Positions 52,004-61,191 of a DNA stretch of 64,000 bases are shown piece after piece (the first letter of the stretch is position 1; each line of letters begins with the position of its first letter). The position numbers and the translations under genes are program-made. The notes beneath the pieces are model-generated. The model worked only from the letters and a program-made list of their open reading frames with translations. It was not told where the DNA came from and made no database searches. The stretch comes from VXYL01 sp963422285 (lineage in GTDB: Bacteria; Pseudomonadota; Gammaproteobacteria; Pseudomonadales; Azotimanducaceae), in contig CAXXJO010000002.1 of the NCBI GenBank assembly GCA_963422285.2, positions 248,001-312,000 on the forward strand, given 5' to 3'.

Positions 52004-52586
52004 GACCACCGAACGCTTCGACAAGGCGTACTTCGACCGCTACTACCGGGACCCAGCCACCCGCTCGGCCACTCGCGACGATGCCCAGCGCCAAGCCGAT
52101 TTCATCACGGCCTATCTGCGCTACCTGCGAGTGTCCATCCGTCACGTCGTCGATATCGGCTGTGGTCTCGGCCATCTGTTGCAGGCGCTGCAGGCCGCCA
52201 TGCCTCGTGCGCGGATGCTGGGCGTCGATACCAGCGAGTATCTGTGCGAGCGGTTCGGTTGGCAGTACGGCTCGCTGCCGCACTACTCGCCGCCACGACC
52301 GTTCGACTTGGTGATCTGCCACGACGTGGTGGCCTATCTGGACGACGACGCAGCCGCCGGCGCCATCGCCACCCTCGCCCGCGCGACGCGCAAGGCGCTG
52401 TTCTTCGCGGCGCTGACCGTGGAGGATCTCGCGCTGTGCGACCGGGCCCGCACCGACACCGACGTCCACCTGCGTCCGAACGAGTGGTACCGACACCGCC
52501 TCGGACGCCATTTCGAGGCTGTCGGCGGCGGCTTGTGGCTGAAGAAGCCGGCGGACGCCGTGATCTGGTCGCTGGATCGCCGTTGA
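51987..52586 (+). CDS. Class I SAM-dependent methyltransferase
   Basis: A 199-residue small-molecule-type methyltransferase. Seen: AYFDRYYRDP, motif I VVDIGCGLGHLL at about residues 54-65, MLGVDTSEYLCERFG as the acidic motif II, FDLVICHDVVAYLDD, and the C-terminal EWYRHRLGRHFEAVGGGLWL. The start overlaps the preceding membrane-protein gene by 17 bp. No membrane segment is seen. Substrate not determinable; the family is very broad. The frame is uninterrupted, in contrast to the MFS gene that follows three bases later. Confidence 0.82.
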   Translation: MTPSLETTERFDKAYFDRYYRDPATRSATRDDAQRQADFITAYLRYLRVSIRHVVDIGCGLGHLLQALQAAMPRARMLGVDTSEYLCERFGWQYGSLPHYSPPRPFDLVICHDVVAYLDDDAAAGAIATLARATRKALFFAALTVEDLALCDRARTDTDVHLRPNEWYRHRLGRHFEAVGGGLWLKKPADAVIWSLDRR

Positions 52587-52588
52587 CG

Positions 52589-53800
52589 ATGCTCGAAGAA
52601 CCGCCGCAGGCCCCGCGCGGCTGCTGAACCGCGACTTCCTTCTGCTGTGGCAAGGGCAGTCGGTCAGCGGCATCGGCACATCGCTATCGCAGGCTATTGG
52701 CTGCTGCAGGCGACGGGTTCTGCCACCGCAATGGGACTGGTGTCGATGGCAGCGGGAATTCACGGGGTGATTTCGGGGCCGGTAGGCGGCGCTGTTGCAG
52801 ATCACTTTCCGAGGCGGCGGCTGCATCCTGGGCGTGGCCGTGCTGCTGCTCGGCATCGGCTTCTTAGTGATCGAGGATGCGGTGGCGTGGAAGGTGGGCT
52901 GCTTGGTGGTGGCCGGAGTGCTGACCAGGATCGTCGGGGCGTTCTTTCGTCCTGCGGCGATGGCGTCCATCCCGAATCTGGTGCCGGCAGCGCAGCTCAA
53001 CTCCGCCAACGCCATGAACAGCTTCTCCCTGATGGCCAGCATGACGGCGGGCCAAGCCCGTCGTGGTGTGTTGTTGCGCCTGCTCGGCGCACTGCTGCTG
53101 TTCGTCGTCGATGGCGTGACGTACCTGCTGTCGTCGCTCAGCGAGGTGTTCGCCTGCCGCAGAAGCTGCCCGAGACGCCACCTTCCTGGCGCTCCCTGCT
53201 GGCCGCGGTCGCGCCGGGCTGCACTACGTCCGGAACCGCGCAGGGTTGCGCAACCTGGTGCTGTCCTTCGCCATCCTCAACTTCGTCACCGCGCCGCTGG
53301 CCGTGCTGCTGCCAATCCTGCTCGATTGCACCGCGGCCTGCCTCCGGACTGGTACGGCTACCTGATGGCAGCCATGGCAGCTGGCAATCTGGCGGGCATG
53401 ACCATCGCCGGCATCGTGCGCATCGATGGCGCGACGAGGCTGGCGTGGAGCATCGCCACCTGTTCGCCATGGCCGGCGCCACGACACCAAGCTTCTTCCT
53501 GGCCGCCAATGCCATCTCCGGCTTGGGCAACGGCGTGATTCCACCACGCCGGACGCCTGCGCGGGCGGGTGTCCAGCGTCATGATGACCATCATGGGCGG
53601 CACCGCGCCGCTGGCCATGGCCTCGCCGGCGTACTTGCCGACGCCGTGGACCAGAACGTGTCGCTGCTGTTCGCTGCCGCCGGTGTCGCCACGGCGCGGA
53701 TGGCCACTATCATGACCTGCAATCGAAGCTTCCGGGCGTTTCTGAGCACACGCCTTGGCGTGGCGGTGGGCGGCCAGCTCAGAGCTCGTCCACCGCCTTG
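52589..53800 (+). pseudogene. MFS exporter (MFS_3/EntS-like), multiply frameshifted
   Basis: Fragments of a 400-residue major-facilitator transporter appear in order but in alternating frames: LLNRDFLLLWQGQSVS, then IAGYWLLQATGSATAMGLVS and GPVGGAVADHFPRR, then LGVAVLLLGIGFLV, IVGAFFRPAAMASIPNLVPA and LGALLLFVVDGVTYLLSSLS, then RLPQKLPETPPSWRSLL, NLVLSFAILNFVTAPLAVLL and DWYGYLMAAMAAGNLAGM. At least five shifts are needed. The opening ATG at 52589 meets a stop after 13 codons. It would have been a drug or siderophore exporter. The number of lesions makes a sequencing artefact unlikely. Confidence 0.8.
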
Positions 53801-53908
53801 CCGGACGGCGACGGCAGCGACAGAGTGGGCAACAAGCCGCTTCCTGCGGCCGGAGATGCGCGAACTGCCTGTTGCCACACCGCGTACCATAGCCCAGACT
53901 CCAAGCCC

Positions 53909-54283
53909 ATGAGGGTCTACCAGATTGCGTTGAACGTCGCCGATCTCGACGCTGCCGAAGCCTTCTACCGAGATGTGGTGGGGGCGGAGTTCGTAGCCCG
54001 TTTCGATCCGCCCGGCTTGCTGTTCTTCGATTTCGACGGCGTACGGGTGCTGTTCGAGGCCGGCGAGCAAGCGAGCGGGAACTCCATCCTCTACCTGTGG
54101 GTGGACGATATCGACGCCGAGGTGGCCGAGCTTGCGGCCAAGGGAGTGCGCTTCGTCCAGCCACCCCAGGCGGTACACAAGGACGAGGACGGCCTCTTCG
54201 GACCCGCGGGAGAGACGGAGTGGATGGCCTTCTTCGAGGATCCCAGCGGCAACACTCTGGCACTGGTAACCCGTAGAACCTGA
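53909..54283 (+). CDS. VOC family protein (glyoxalase/bleomycin-resistance-like)
   Basis: A 124-residue protein of the vicinal-oxygen-chelate superfamily: two beta-alpha-beta-beta-beta halves in one chain. Seen: MRVYQIALNVADLDAAEAFY at the start, RFDPPGLLFFDFDGVRVLF, ILYLWVDDIDAEVAELAAKG and EWMAFFEDPSGNTLALVTR at the end with the usual terminal Glu/Phe-Asp-Pro-x-Gly-N motif. Family members are isomerases, dioxygenases or antibiotic-binding proteins; function here is unknown. The ATG at 53909 is chosen because the extension of the frame upstream is unlike the family. No signal peptide. Confidence 0.83.
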   Translation: MRVYQIALNVADLDAAEAFYRDVVGAEFVARFDPPGLLFFDFDGVRVLFEAGEQASGNSILYLWVDDIDAEVAELAAKGVRFVQPPQAVHKDEDGLFGPAGETEWMAFFEDPSGNTLALVTRRT

Positions 54284-54322
54284 GCCTCTCGTCTATCCTT
54301 CCATTTTTTTCTCCATTTTCTC

Positions 54323-54350
54323 TTCACTTTCACGCCAAAGAGCGTACAAT
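54323..54350 (+). promoter_or_regulatory. Possible sigma-70-type promoter of the lytic transglycosylase gene
   Basis: TTCACT (54323) and TACAAT (54345) are separated by 16 bases, 37 bp before the ATG at 54387. Similarity to consensus is moderate (-10 five of six). A T-rich stretch at 54305-54320 lies just before it. Confidence 0.4.
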
Positions 54351-54386
54351 CCGCCCTGCACAAGCAATGGATAGAGCGAGGACTCT

Positions 54387-55031
54387 ATGCGAACCAGTGC
54401 AGGGAAGATCATAAGACGTTCCACCAGCGGAGCGACGCATCCCGGCGTCGCCGTCGTTGTGTTCGTCCTAGCCGCCCTCTCGGCCACCTTCGTGGTCGCC
54501 CTCGCCACGGACGAAGAACGCCGCCGCATCGCTCTCGCGGTACCGGAATCGGCGGCGAAGCCCACCTGGGATGAAGAACGACGCGCCTTCGCCACCCGCC
54601 TGAGTCGAGGCTACGGCTTGAAGGAGTCGTTGGCCAATGAATTCGCCGGCTGGATACTGGAAGCTGCCACCCGCCAAAGACTGGAGCCCGAACTGCTGGC
54701 AAGCTTGGTCATGACCGAAAGCTCGTTTCGCAAGCATGCGCGTTCCTCCGTGGGCGCCGTTGGCCCGGCTCAGGTTCGCCCCGAACTGTGGCAGTCCTTC
54801 TGCACCGGCAATCTCGGCGACCCCGAACAGAATCTCTACTGCGGTGCCCAGATCCTGGCGCACTACCTGGACATCTGCGCCCACATCGGAGGAGCTGGCG
54901 AGGCCGAAGTCTGCGCCCTGCGGGCCTACAACATCGGCTACGGCAACCTGGACAACCCCTACTTCACCGACGCGGCACGTCGCTATACGTCCAAGATCGA
55001 CCGCTACCGGGCTCCGTTGAACGAAGTCTGA
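54387..55031 (+). CDS. Membrane-anchored lytic transglycosylase (SLT domain)
   Basis: A 214-residue exported muramidase-fold enzyme cleaving peptidoglycan. An N-terminal helix (VAVVVFVLAALSATFVVALA, residues 21-40) anchors or exports it. The SLT domain has PELLASLVMTESSFRKHARS with the catalytic Glu111, SSVGAVGPAQVRPELW, NLYCGAQIL and ALRAYNIGYGN. It ends with YTSKIDRYR. Length is short for a soluble lytic transglycosylase but normal for stand-alone SLT proteins. It converges on the aldose epimerase gene with nine bases between the stops. A plausible promoter lies at 54323-54350. Confidence 0.85.
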   Translation: MRTSAGKIIRRSTSGATHPGVAVVVFVLAALSATFVVALATDEERRRIALAVPESAAKPTWDEERRAFATRLSRGYGLKESLANEFAGWILEAATRQRLEPELLASLVMTESSFRKHARSSVGAVGPAQVRPELWQSFCTGNLGDPEQNLYCGAQILAHYLDICAHIGGAGEAEVCALRAYNIGYGNLDNPYFTDAARRYTSKIDRYRAPLNEV

Positions 55032-55039
55032 GCGTCGAA

Positions 55040-56062
55040 TCAGGCGGCCGAGAACGCGAATTCCGTACAGGCGCGAAACCTCCGCCCGGGGCGCAGGATC
55101 GCGTTCGGATAGCTGTCGTGGTTGGGAGCGTCCGGGAACTGCTGGGTTTCCAGGCACAAAGCGCCGTGGGGCGGATAGCGGGCACCGTGCCGGCTGGCGG
55201 TGTGCAGGGTGTTGCTGGTGTAGAGCTGCATGCCGGGCTGGTCCGTCGATACCGCGAGAGTGCGCCCCGACGCCGGATGGCGGACGGTGGCAGCGCGGCG
55301 GAGCCCTTGGCCCGTTGCCTCCGCGAGCACGAAGGTGTGGTCGAAGCCGTTGCCGGCGAGCCGGAGCTGCGGGTCGTCCACGGCCATGGCTTGGCCGAGC
55401 CGCACGGGGTTGCGAAGATCGAACGGCGTACCCTCCACGGCGCGAATCTCGCCGCGTTGGGCGAGTTCTTCGTTGACTGGCAGGAAGGCGTCCGCGTTCA
55501 CCGAGATTTCATGGTCTTCCACCGTGGAGCCGGGATTCGCGCTCAGATTGTAGTAGTGGTGGGAGGTCAGGCTGACGGGCGTCGGCGCATCCGTGGCGGC
55601 GAGGAAGTCGAGCGTCACGGCGGCGCCGTCGAAGCGGTAGCGAGCCTCCACATCCAGGTTGCCGGGGTAGCCGCCGTCGCCGTCCGGGCTGGTGAGCCGG
55701 AATGCCACCGCGTCGCCATCCACCGCACCGGACCAGATGCGCATTCCGAAGCCGTTGCGCCCGCCGTGCAGGTGATGAGGCGGCAGGTTGGCGTCCAGCC
55801 GATGCAGCACGCCGTCAAGCACGAAGCAGGCGTTGGTCATGCGGTTGGCGTAGCGCCCGACCAGGCAGTTGAAGTGGGGATGGAAGCCCAAGTAGTCGGC
55901 GATGGTCGGGCAGCCCAGCAGCACGTTGCCGAAAGCGCCGGCCCGATCCAGCACCTCGAGGCGCGTCACGATGCCGCCGAGTTCGATCAGTTCTGCCCGC
56001 AACGCGCCGGTGTCGATGCGAAAGCCTCGAAACCGCGGATGGGCCTGAAATGTCTCGATCAT
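55040..56062 (-). CDS. galM: Aldose 1-epimerase (galactose mutarotase-like)
   Basis: A 340-residue cytosolic mutarotase interconverting alpha and beta anomers of sugars. Seen: HPHFNCLVGRYANRM with the conserved Arg, PHHLHGGRNGFGM (His), SLTSHHYYNLS (His; the usual motif is TNHxYFNL), and LCLETQQFPDAPN with the catalytic Glu near residue 300. The start ATG at 56062 is chosen over a longer frame. Gene symbol galM is used by family; sugar specificity is not established. Divergent from yegD, with 44 bp between the starts. Confidence 0.87.
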   Translation of the reverse strand: MIETFQAHPRFRGFRIDTGALRAELIELGGIVTRLEVLDRAGAFGNVLLGCPTIADYLGFHPHFNCLVGRYANRMTNACFVLDGVLHRLDANLPPHHLHGGRNGFGMRIWSGAVDGDAVAFRLTSPDGDGGYPGNLDVEARYRFDGAAVTLDFLAATDAPTPVSLTSHHYYNLSANPGSTVEDHEISVNADAFLPVNEELAQRGEIRAVEGTPFDLRNPVRLGQAMAVDDPQLRLAGNGFDHTFVLAEATGQGLRRAATVRHPASGRTLAVSTDQPGMQLYTSNTLHTASRHGARYPPHGALCLETQQFPDAPNHDSYPNAILRPGRRFRACTEFAFSAA

Positions 56063-56106
56063 GTCTCGCCTGTTCCGTATAGTGCGCAGCCCTTTGCCTT
56101 GGACGG

Positions 56107-57408
56107 ATGCCCATGATCGCCGGCTTCGACTACGGCACATCGCACTGTTCCATAGGACTGCCGCTCGCTCAAGGGGTCGAGCTCGTGATGCTGGAAGACG
56201 GCGAGCGCCTCATCCCGTCGACGCTGTATTCGCCCCGCCCCCAAGATCAGCTCGATGGCGAGGACATCGCCTTTACGCCGGAAAACCTGGACGCCATGAA
56301 GTTTGGCCGCCGCGCCCTCGACGAATATCTCGCCGATCCCGCCGAGGGCTATTTCGTCAAGAGTCCGAAGAGCTTTCTCGGTGCCGTGGGCCTGCCCGAG
56401 ATGGTCAAGGAGCGCTTCATCGTGGTGGTGGCCGCCATGATGGCCAACGTCAAGCGCCATGCCGAGGCCACGGCCGGGGTGCCGGTGGAGAAGGTGGTGA
56501 TCGGGCGGCCGGTCAACTTCCAGACCATCGGCGACGGCAGCGACGCCGGAGCGGTCGCTGAAGCGAACCAGCAGGCGCTGATCATGCTATCCGCGGCGGC
56601 ACGGGAAGCGGGCTTCGAGGAGGTGAGATTTTTGTACGAGCCGCTGGCCGCAGCTCTGGAATACGAACAGAAGCTGGATCGAGAACGACGTGTCCTGGTC
56701 ATCGATATCGGTGGCGGCACTACCGACTGCTCGTGCATGATCGTCGGCCCGCAACGCAAGAGCTCCACCGACCGCAGCGCCGACTTGCTTGGCCACGCCG
56801 GCGAACGCATCGGCGGCAACGACTACGATCAGCTGCTCGGCCTACGCACACTGATGCCCCACTTCGGCTACGGCGCGGTGATGGAAACCGGCAAGCCAGT
56901 GCCGAACAGCTACTTCGTGGACGCCATTTCCACCAACAACATGGTGGCCCAGCAGCGCTTCTACAGCCGTCGTCAGCGGGAACAGTTGGAACTGTGCCGC
57001 CGTGCGGGAGCGAGCGAAATCCGTCGCTTGCAGCGGGTACAGGGCTCGCGGCTGACGTATCAGCTCGCCCAGAGCGCCGAAGCGCTCAAGATCGGCCTGT
57101 CGGATGCGCAACGCGCGAACGCGAATCTATCCTATGTGGAGGACGGCCTGATGGGATCGGGCAGCCGAGCGGAGCTGGCGGATTCCTGCAAACGGCTGCT
57201 CGAACATCTGCGCAGCTTGGTGGCGAAAGTAGTCCGCCAAGCCGGGACGCGCCCGGACGTCGCCTATCTCACCGGCGGCATGGCGCGTTGCGCGGTGGTG
57301 CGCGAGTACCTGAACGCTCTGCTGCCGGATATCGCCTTGATCGACAGCGACCATTTCGCCAGCGTCACCGAGGGGTTGACGCTGTGGGCGAAGCGGGTGT
57401 TCGGGTAG
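56107..57408 (+). CDS. yegD: Hsp70-family chaperone-like protein YegD
   Basis: A 433-residue Hsp70/actin-fold ATPase of the YegD type, which lacks the large C-terminal substrate-binding domain of DnaK. Seen: IAGFDYGTSHCSIGL (phosphate 1), KVVIGRPVNF, EPLAAALEYE (connect 1), VLVIDIGGGTTDCS (phosphate 2) and VAYLTGGMARCAVV near the C-terminus. E. coli YegD is about 450 residues; its physiological role is unclear. A second ATG two codons in (56113) is also possible. No partner gene is evident. Uninterrupted. Confidence 0.88.
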   Translation: MPMIAGFDYGTSHCSIGLPLAQGVELVMLEDGERLIPSTLYSPRPQDQLDGEDIAFTPENLDAMKFGRRALDEYLADPAEGYFVKSPKSFLGAVGLPEMVKERFIVVVAAMMANVKRHAEATAGVPVEKVVIGRPVNFQTIGDGSDAGAVAEANQQALIMLSAAAREAGFEEVRFLYEPLAAALEYEQKLDRERRVLVIDIGGGTTDCSCMIVGPQRKSSTDRSADLLGHAGERIGGNDYDQLLGLRTLMPHFGYGAVMETGKPVPNSYFVDAISTNNMVAQQRFYSRRQREQLELCRRAGASEIRRLQRVQGSRLTYQLAQSAEALKIGLSDAQRANANLSYVEDGLMGSGSRAELADSCKRLLEHLRSLVAKVVRQAGTRPDVAYLTGGMARCAVVREYLNALLPDIALIDSDHFASVTEGLTLWAKRVFG

Positions 57409-57473
57409 AGAAGATGGGCGACCACCGACCACAAAGAAGGAGTGGACAAAGACGTTTCGACTATATCGCCTAT

Positions 57474-58113
57474 CTAGAAGGGAATGTCGTCTTCGAAGTC
57501 TCCATCTGGAGGAATAGATAAAGGCGCTTCGATAACACCGTCCGCATGGACGCGCAACCCGCGTTTCGTGCCCCGTCCGAGCGAATCGGGATAGACCTGG
57601 ATGCCCTCCCGCCGGGCAAACTTGAAGGCCGGCACGAAGTCGCTGCCGCCAGCGACGACGATGGCTTCAACGCGATGCGTCAATGACAACCGTGCGATGT
57701 CCAATCCAATGCGCAGATCAAAGCCCTTTTGGTTGATCTCGGGACTGGATCTGCCGGTTGCAGGCCGCGTGTTCGAATGTCCCGTGCGCATCGCGAAGCC
57801 GCACGGCCGAGTTTCCAACCGGCCGTCGCGACTTCACCGAGGCGGACCGTCACGCCCGAAACGAGCTCGAGGCCACGGATCAACTGGGTGTCACGGCTGT
57901 CGCCGAGCCGTCGATGGGGTTTGCGATCTGTCCACTCGCGGGGGCAGCGTGGCAGAAGTACGTTCGCAGCAAACGCAATGTCTCGACATGACGGTCACTG
58001 GCAACCGGACCAATCAGTCCAGTCACATCGCCGACGGCGGGAAACGAACGAGTGCGGGCTTCGATAGCCTTGACGGCGAACGGGCCATCAATGAGTACGG
58101 CGTACCTATCCAT
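57474..58113 (-). pseudogene. NYN-domain (LabA/DUF88-like) protein, frameshifted
   Basis: The ATG at 58113 reads MDRYAVLIDGPFAVKAIEAR, the start of a PIN-like NYN nuclease domain, through RHVETLRLLRTYFCHAAPAS. The frame is lost near 57890; a second reads DTQLIRGLELVSGVTVRLGE and a third from about 57790 holds FDLRIGLDIARLSLTHRVEAIVVAGGSDFVPAFKFARREG, the catalytic acidic region (D-x-R, G-x-SDF). It ends GVIEAPLSIPPDGDFEDD. Two shifts are needed. NYN proteins are RNA-processing or phage-defence-linked nucleases. Interrupted here, so probably inactive. Confidence 0.75.
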
Positions 58114-58170
58114 GCGTAAAGCGCGGCCACCTGTCAACATGGCATGAGCTATCATCCGGCGCCTACGGCG

Positions 58171-59976
58171 TCAGAATCCAGCCTCGCCACGGCGAATGGC
58201 GTCCAGGAAGTCCGCGCTGAGCGGCTCGTAGTTGGTGCTGCCGGGCTTCATCACGTATACCGGATCGTCGATAGCGGCGATGTCGTAGCCTTCGCGCTTG
58301 AGATCGCCCTTGACCATCTTGAACGTACCGGTGAGGTCGATCTCGGCCTGCATGCGCACGAATACCGGCCGCGCGAAGGGCGGCAGCTCGCGCTGCACAT
58401 AGGCCGAGAACTCGGCAAGGTCCAGAGCCGTACCGCCACCGGCCAAGCGGATGGCCGCCATGCCGGCACGGCCATCGGTACCTGGCACTTCGACGCCGTA
58501 GATGTTGCTCAGCTCGACGCCGGTGAAGCCGTTGACGATTTCGCCCACCTCGTTGGTGGAGACGTTCTCGGACTTCCAGCGGAAGGTGTCGCCGGTGCGG
58601 TCCACGAACTGGTAGTGGGGATAGCCGAGACTGAAGCCCACATCCACTTCGCGGATGAGGTCGCCGGTATTGAACCAGGCGTCGCCTTCTTCCAACACGT
58701 TGCGAAGGATCTTCTTCTCGGTGTCTGCGCTATCCGTATAGCCCTCGAAGACGGCATCGGGATTGATATGCCCCAGCAGCAGGCCGGGTTCGCCCTTGGC
58801 CACCTCGATGCAGCGCCCGGCGGCGTCGCGGACGATTTCGTCCGTGACCACCTCGTAGCGCACCAAGGCGATCCTGGCCGTGGTCATGCCGATGGTGCAG
58901 TCCTTGTTGAGCAGATTGGCGAAGGCCACGTTGCCCTCGCTAGCGCCGTAGAACTCGGTGATGCGCTTGAGGCCGAAGCGCTTCTTGAAGTCCAGCCAGA
59001 CGTCCGGGCGCAGACCGTTGCCCATCATGGTGGCGAGCGGCGTATCGTGGTCGTCCGGCCGCGCCGGGGTGTTGGCGAGGTAGCGGCACAGTTCGCCGAC
59101 ATAGATGAAGCAGGTGCAGCCGTGTTCACGGATCTCCGGCAGGAATGCGCTCGCAGAGAACCGACGCCGCACCACTATCGCCGCGCCCGTGGCGAGGGCC
59201 GCGCCGACGCCGATCATCAGCCCGGTGCCGTGGTAGAGCGGCAGGCAAATGTAGATGCGATCGTCAGTGGTGCAACGCAGCCCGGCCTTGCCGGCCAGAG
59301 CGGCGCTCATCAGGTAGCGGCGGTTCGACAGCACCGCCGCCTTGGGCAGCCCCGTGGTGCCGGAGGTGAAAATGTACATGGCGGTCTCGCCCAGGGTTCT
59401 GGCCGCGGTTTCCGGCGGGTTCGATGCCGGCAGAGCGGCGCTTTCCGCTGCCATGTCGATGGCCCAGTTGGGCGCTGCGCCATCGGCGGTCGGCAGTACG
59501 CAGTAGTCCTCGCCTTCCTTGAGGGCCAAATCTCCCTTCACTTGCTCAATGGCCTGCTGCGCCTCGGCGCCGAAGATGCACTTCTTGGACTCGGTGACGT
59601 CGATGCAGTGCAGCAGAGGCCGCCCGCGCAGGTTGGTGTTGATGAGCCCGGCAGTGACGCCCAGCTTGTTGGCGGCGATCAGCAGCGGCACGAACTCGAT
59701 GCGGTTCTCCATGACCACGCTGGCGACATCGCCCGGACAGAGCCCTGCGTTCCTGAGAAACTGCGCGTAGCGATTGGCGCAGGCGTTGACTTCCAACCAG
59801 GTCATGGTTTTGCCTTCGCAGATCAGCGCTGGCAGGCTGCCGAATGCCTGTGCATTGCGTTCGGCGACGGCGCCGAGGCAGTCCTTGTCGTCGAGAGGTC
59901 GCGGCTTCATGCCCTTTTTCAGCGCTAGCAGCGTTGGCGCGTCGGCCAGAACGGAAACGAAGTCGCGGATGGCCAT
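58171..59976 (-). CDS. Long-chain/very-long-chain acyl-CoA synthetase (FATP/ACSVL-like)
   Basis: A 601-residue ANL-superfamily enzyme that activates fatty or steroid-side-chain acids to CoA thioesters with ATP. Seen: LEVNACANRYAQFLR, the P-loop-like YIFTSGTTGLPKAA (residues 201-214), ITEFYGASEGNVAF, NTGDLIREVDVG and the ACSVL motif YPHYQFVDRTGDTFRWKSEN near 480-500, ending GYDIAAIDDPVYV. This last motif marks the FATP/ACSVL branch. AGGAGG precedes the ATG at 59976; the frame extends 80 codons further without similarity. It fits the window's acyl-CoA theme of enoyl-CoA hydratases and thiolase. Confidence 0.88.
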   Translation of the reverse strand: MAIRDFVSVLADAPTLLALKKGMKPRPLDDKDCLGAVAERNAQAFGSLPALICEGKTMTWLEVNACANRYAQFLRNAGLCPGDVASVVMENRIEFVPLLIAANKLGVTAGLINTNLRGRPLLHCIDVTESKKCIFGAEAQQAIEQVKGDLALKEGEDYCVLPTADGAAPNWAIDMAAESAALPASNPPETAARTLGETAMYIFTSGTTGLPKAAVLSNRRYLMSAALAGKAGLRCTTDDRIYICLPLYHGTGLMIGVGAALATGAAIVVRRRFSASAFLPEIREHGCTCFIYVGELCRYLANTPARPDDHDTPLATMMGNGLRPDVWLDFKKRFGLKRITEFYGASEGNVAFANLLNKDCTIGMTTARIALVRYEVVTDEIVRDAAGRCIEVAKGEPGLLLGHINPDAVFEGYTDSADTEKKILRNVLEEGDAWFNTGDLIREVDVGFSLGYPHYQFVDRTGDTFRWKSENVSTNEVGEIVNGFTGVELSNIYGVEVPGTDGRAGMAAIRLAGGGTALDLAEFSAYVQRELPPFARPVFVRMQAEIDLTGTFKMVKGDLKREGYDIAAIDDPVYVMKPGSTNYEPLSADFLDAIRRGEAGF

Positions 59977-60121
59977 TGCGCCTCCTGGTGCTTGCAGGTT
60001 CTGGGGCGAACCATAGCGGAACACGGAAGGAGAAGGAACACGCGCTTGGACTGTTATATTGAGCGGGCAGCTCGGCTTTGCGAGCGCCCTGCGAAAAGCG
60101 GCACCACATCGGGAGCAACCC

Positions 60122-60985
60122 ATGAACGAGGTCTGGCGAATCGGCGAAGTGAAAATCAGCCGCGTGGTGGAGATGGAGGTGGCCGGCGGTTCGCGCTTCA
60201 TCCTGCCGGACGCCACCCGGGATGCCTGTCGGGACTACCGCTGGATGGTTCCCCACTTCATGGACGACGCTGGCAATCTGGTCATGAGCATCCACGCCCT
60301 GGTGGTGGATACCGGCGAGCGGCGCATCGTCGTGGACACCTGCATCGGCAACGACAAGGAACGCGCCATCCCGAGCTGGAGCCGTTTGCAGACCAGCTTC
60401 CTGGCGGACCTCGAAGCTGCCGGCTATCCGCGCCATTCCATCGACACTGTGCTTTGTACCCACCTGCATGTCGATCATGTCGGCTGGAACACCATGCTGG
60501 TGGCTGGCGAATGGGTGCCGACCTTCCCCGATGCTCGCTATCTGCTCGGCGAGGCGGAGTGGCGGTACTGGAACAGCGTGGATTCCAGCGAGCCGGTGCT
60601 GGCGGACTCGGTGCGCCCCGTCGTGGACGCTGGCCTAGTGGACTTCGTCGCCACCGACCACCGCCTCTGCGACCAAGTGTGGCTGGAACCGACGCCGGGA
60701 CACACGCCGGGACACGTCAGCGTCCACATCTCGTCGAAGGGAGCAGACGCTCTCATCACTGGCGACTGCATCCACCATCCCTGCCAGATGACGCGCACCG
60801 ACTGGTGCAGCTCGGCGGACTACGACCAAGCCCGAGGTCGGCAGACCCGGGAGGCGCTGCTCGAACGCATGGCGGACAGCGACGTGCTGGTGATCGGCAC
60901 CCACTTCGCCACGCCCACGGCCGGCTACGTCAAGCGCCGCGAAGATGGAGGCTACTGGCTGGAGACTGGCGAGCGGAGGAGCTAG
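60122..60985 (+). CDS. MBL-fold metallo-hydrolase
   Basis: A 287-residue metallo-beta-lactamase-fold hydrolase, probably of lactones or thioesters. Seen: the metal motif CTHLHVDHVGW (His114, His116, Asp118, His119), PTPGHTPGHVSVHI (His), ALITGDCIHHPCQM (bridging Asp) and VIGTHFATPTAGYV (His). Relatives include quorum-quenching lactonases, but most are uncharacterised. The ATG at 60122 follows GGGAG; a 21-codon extension upstream is less likely. Divergent from the acyl-CoA synthetase, with 145 bp between. No export signal. Confidence 0.87.
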   Translation: MNEVWRIGEVKISRVVEMEVAGGSRFILPDATRDACRDYRWMVPHFMDDAGNLVMSIHALVVDTGERRIVVDTCIGNDKERAIPSWSRLQTSFLADLEAAGYPRHSIDTVLCTHLHVDHVGWNTMLVAGEWVPTFPDARYLLGEAEWRYWNSVDSSEPVLADSVRPVVDAGLVDFVATDHRLCDQVWLEPTPGHTPGHVSVHISSKGADALITGDCIHHPCQMTRTDWCSSADYDQARGRQTREALLERMADSDVLVIGTHFATPTAGYVKRREDGGYWLETGERRS

Positions 60986-61191
60986 CGCTGGGCTTCCGAA
61001 GCCTCGCGCAAGGGCTCAGCGAAAAGAGGCGCGCTGAAAACGACTCCCGTTATTTCGCCGGAATGCCGCGCTCGACCAGTCGCCGCCCTGTCCACATGGG
61101 CAGCGGCGCTGAATTTCCCTAAGCCCGGACACGATGTTCGAGAATCGCTGGCGTGTACAATGCGCCGCCCCTTTCACCGTGCCGGTGTCCC

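Noticed and set aside
58144..59928. A 594-codon open frame opposite the acyl-CoA synthetase
   Set aside because: Antisense shadow of a clearly recognisable ANL enzyme.
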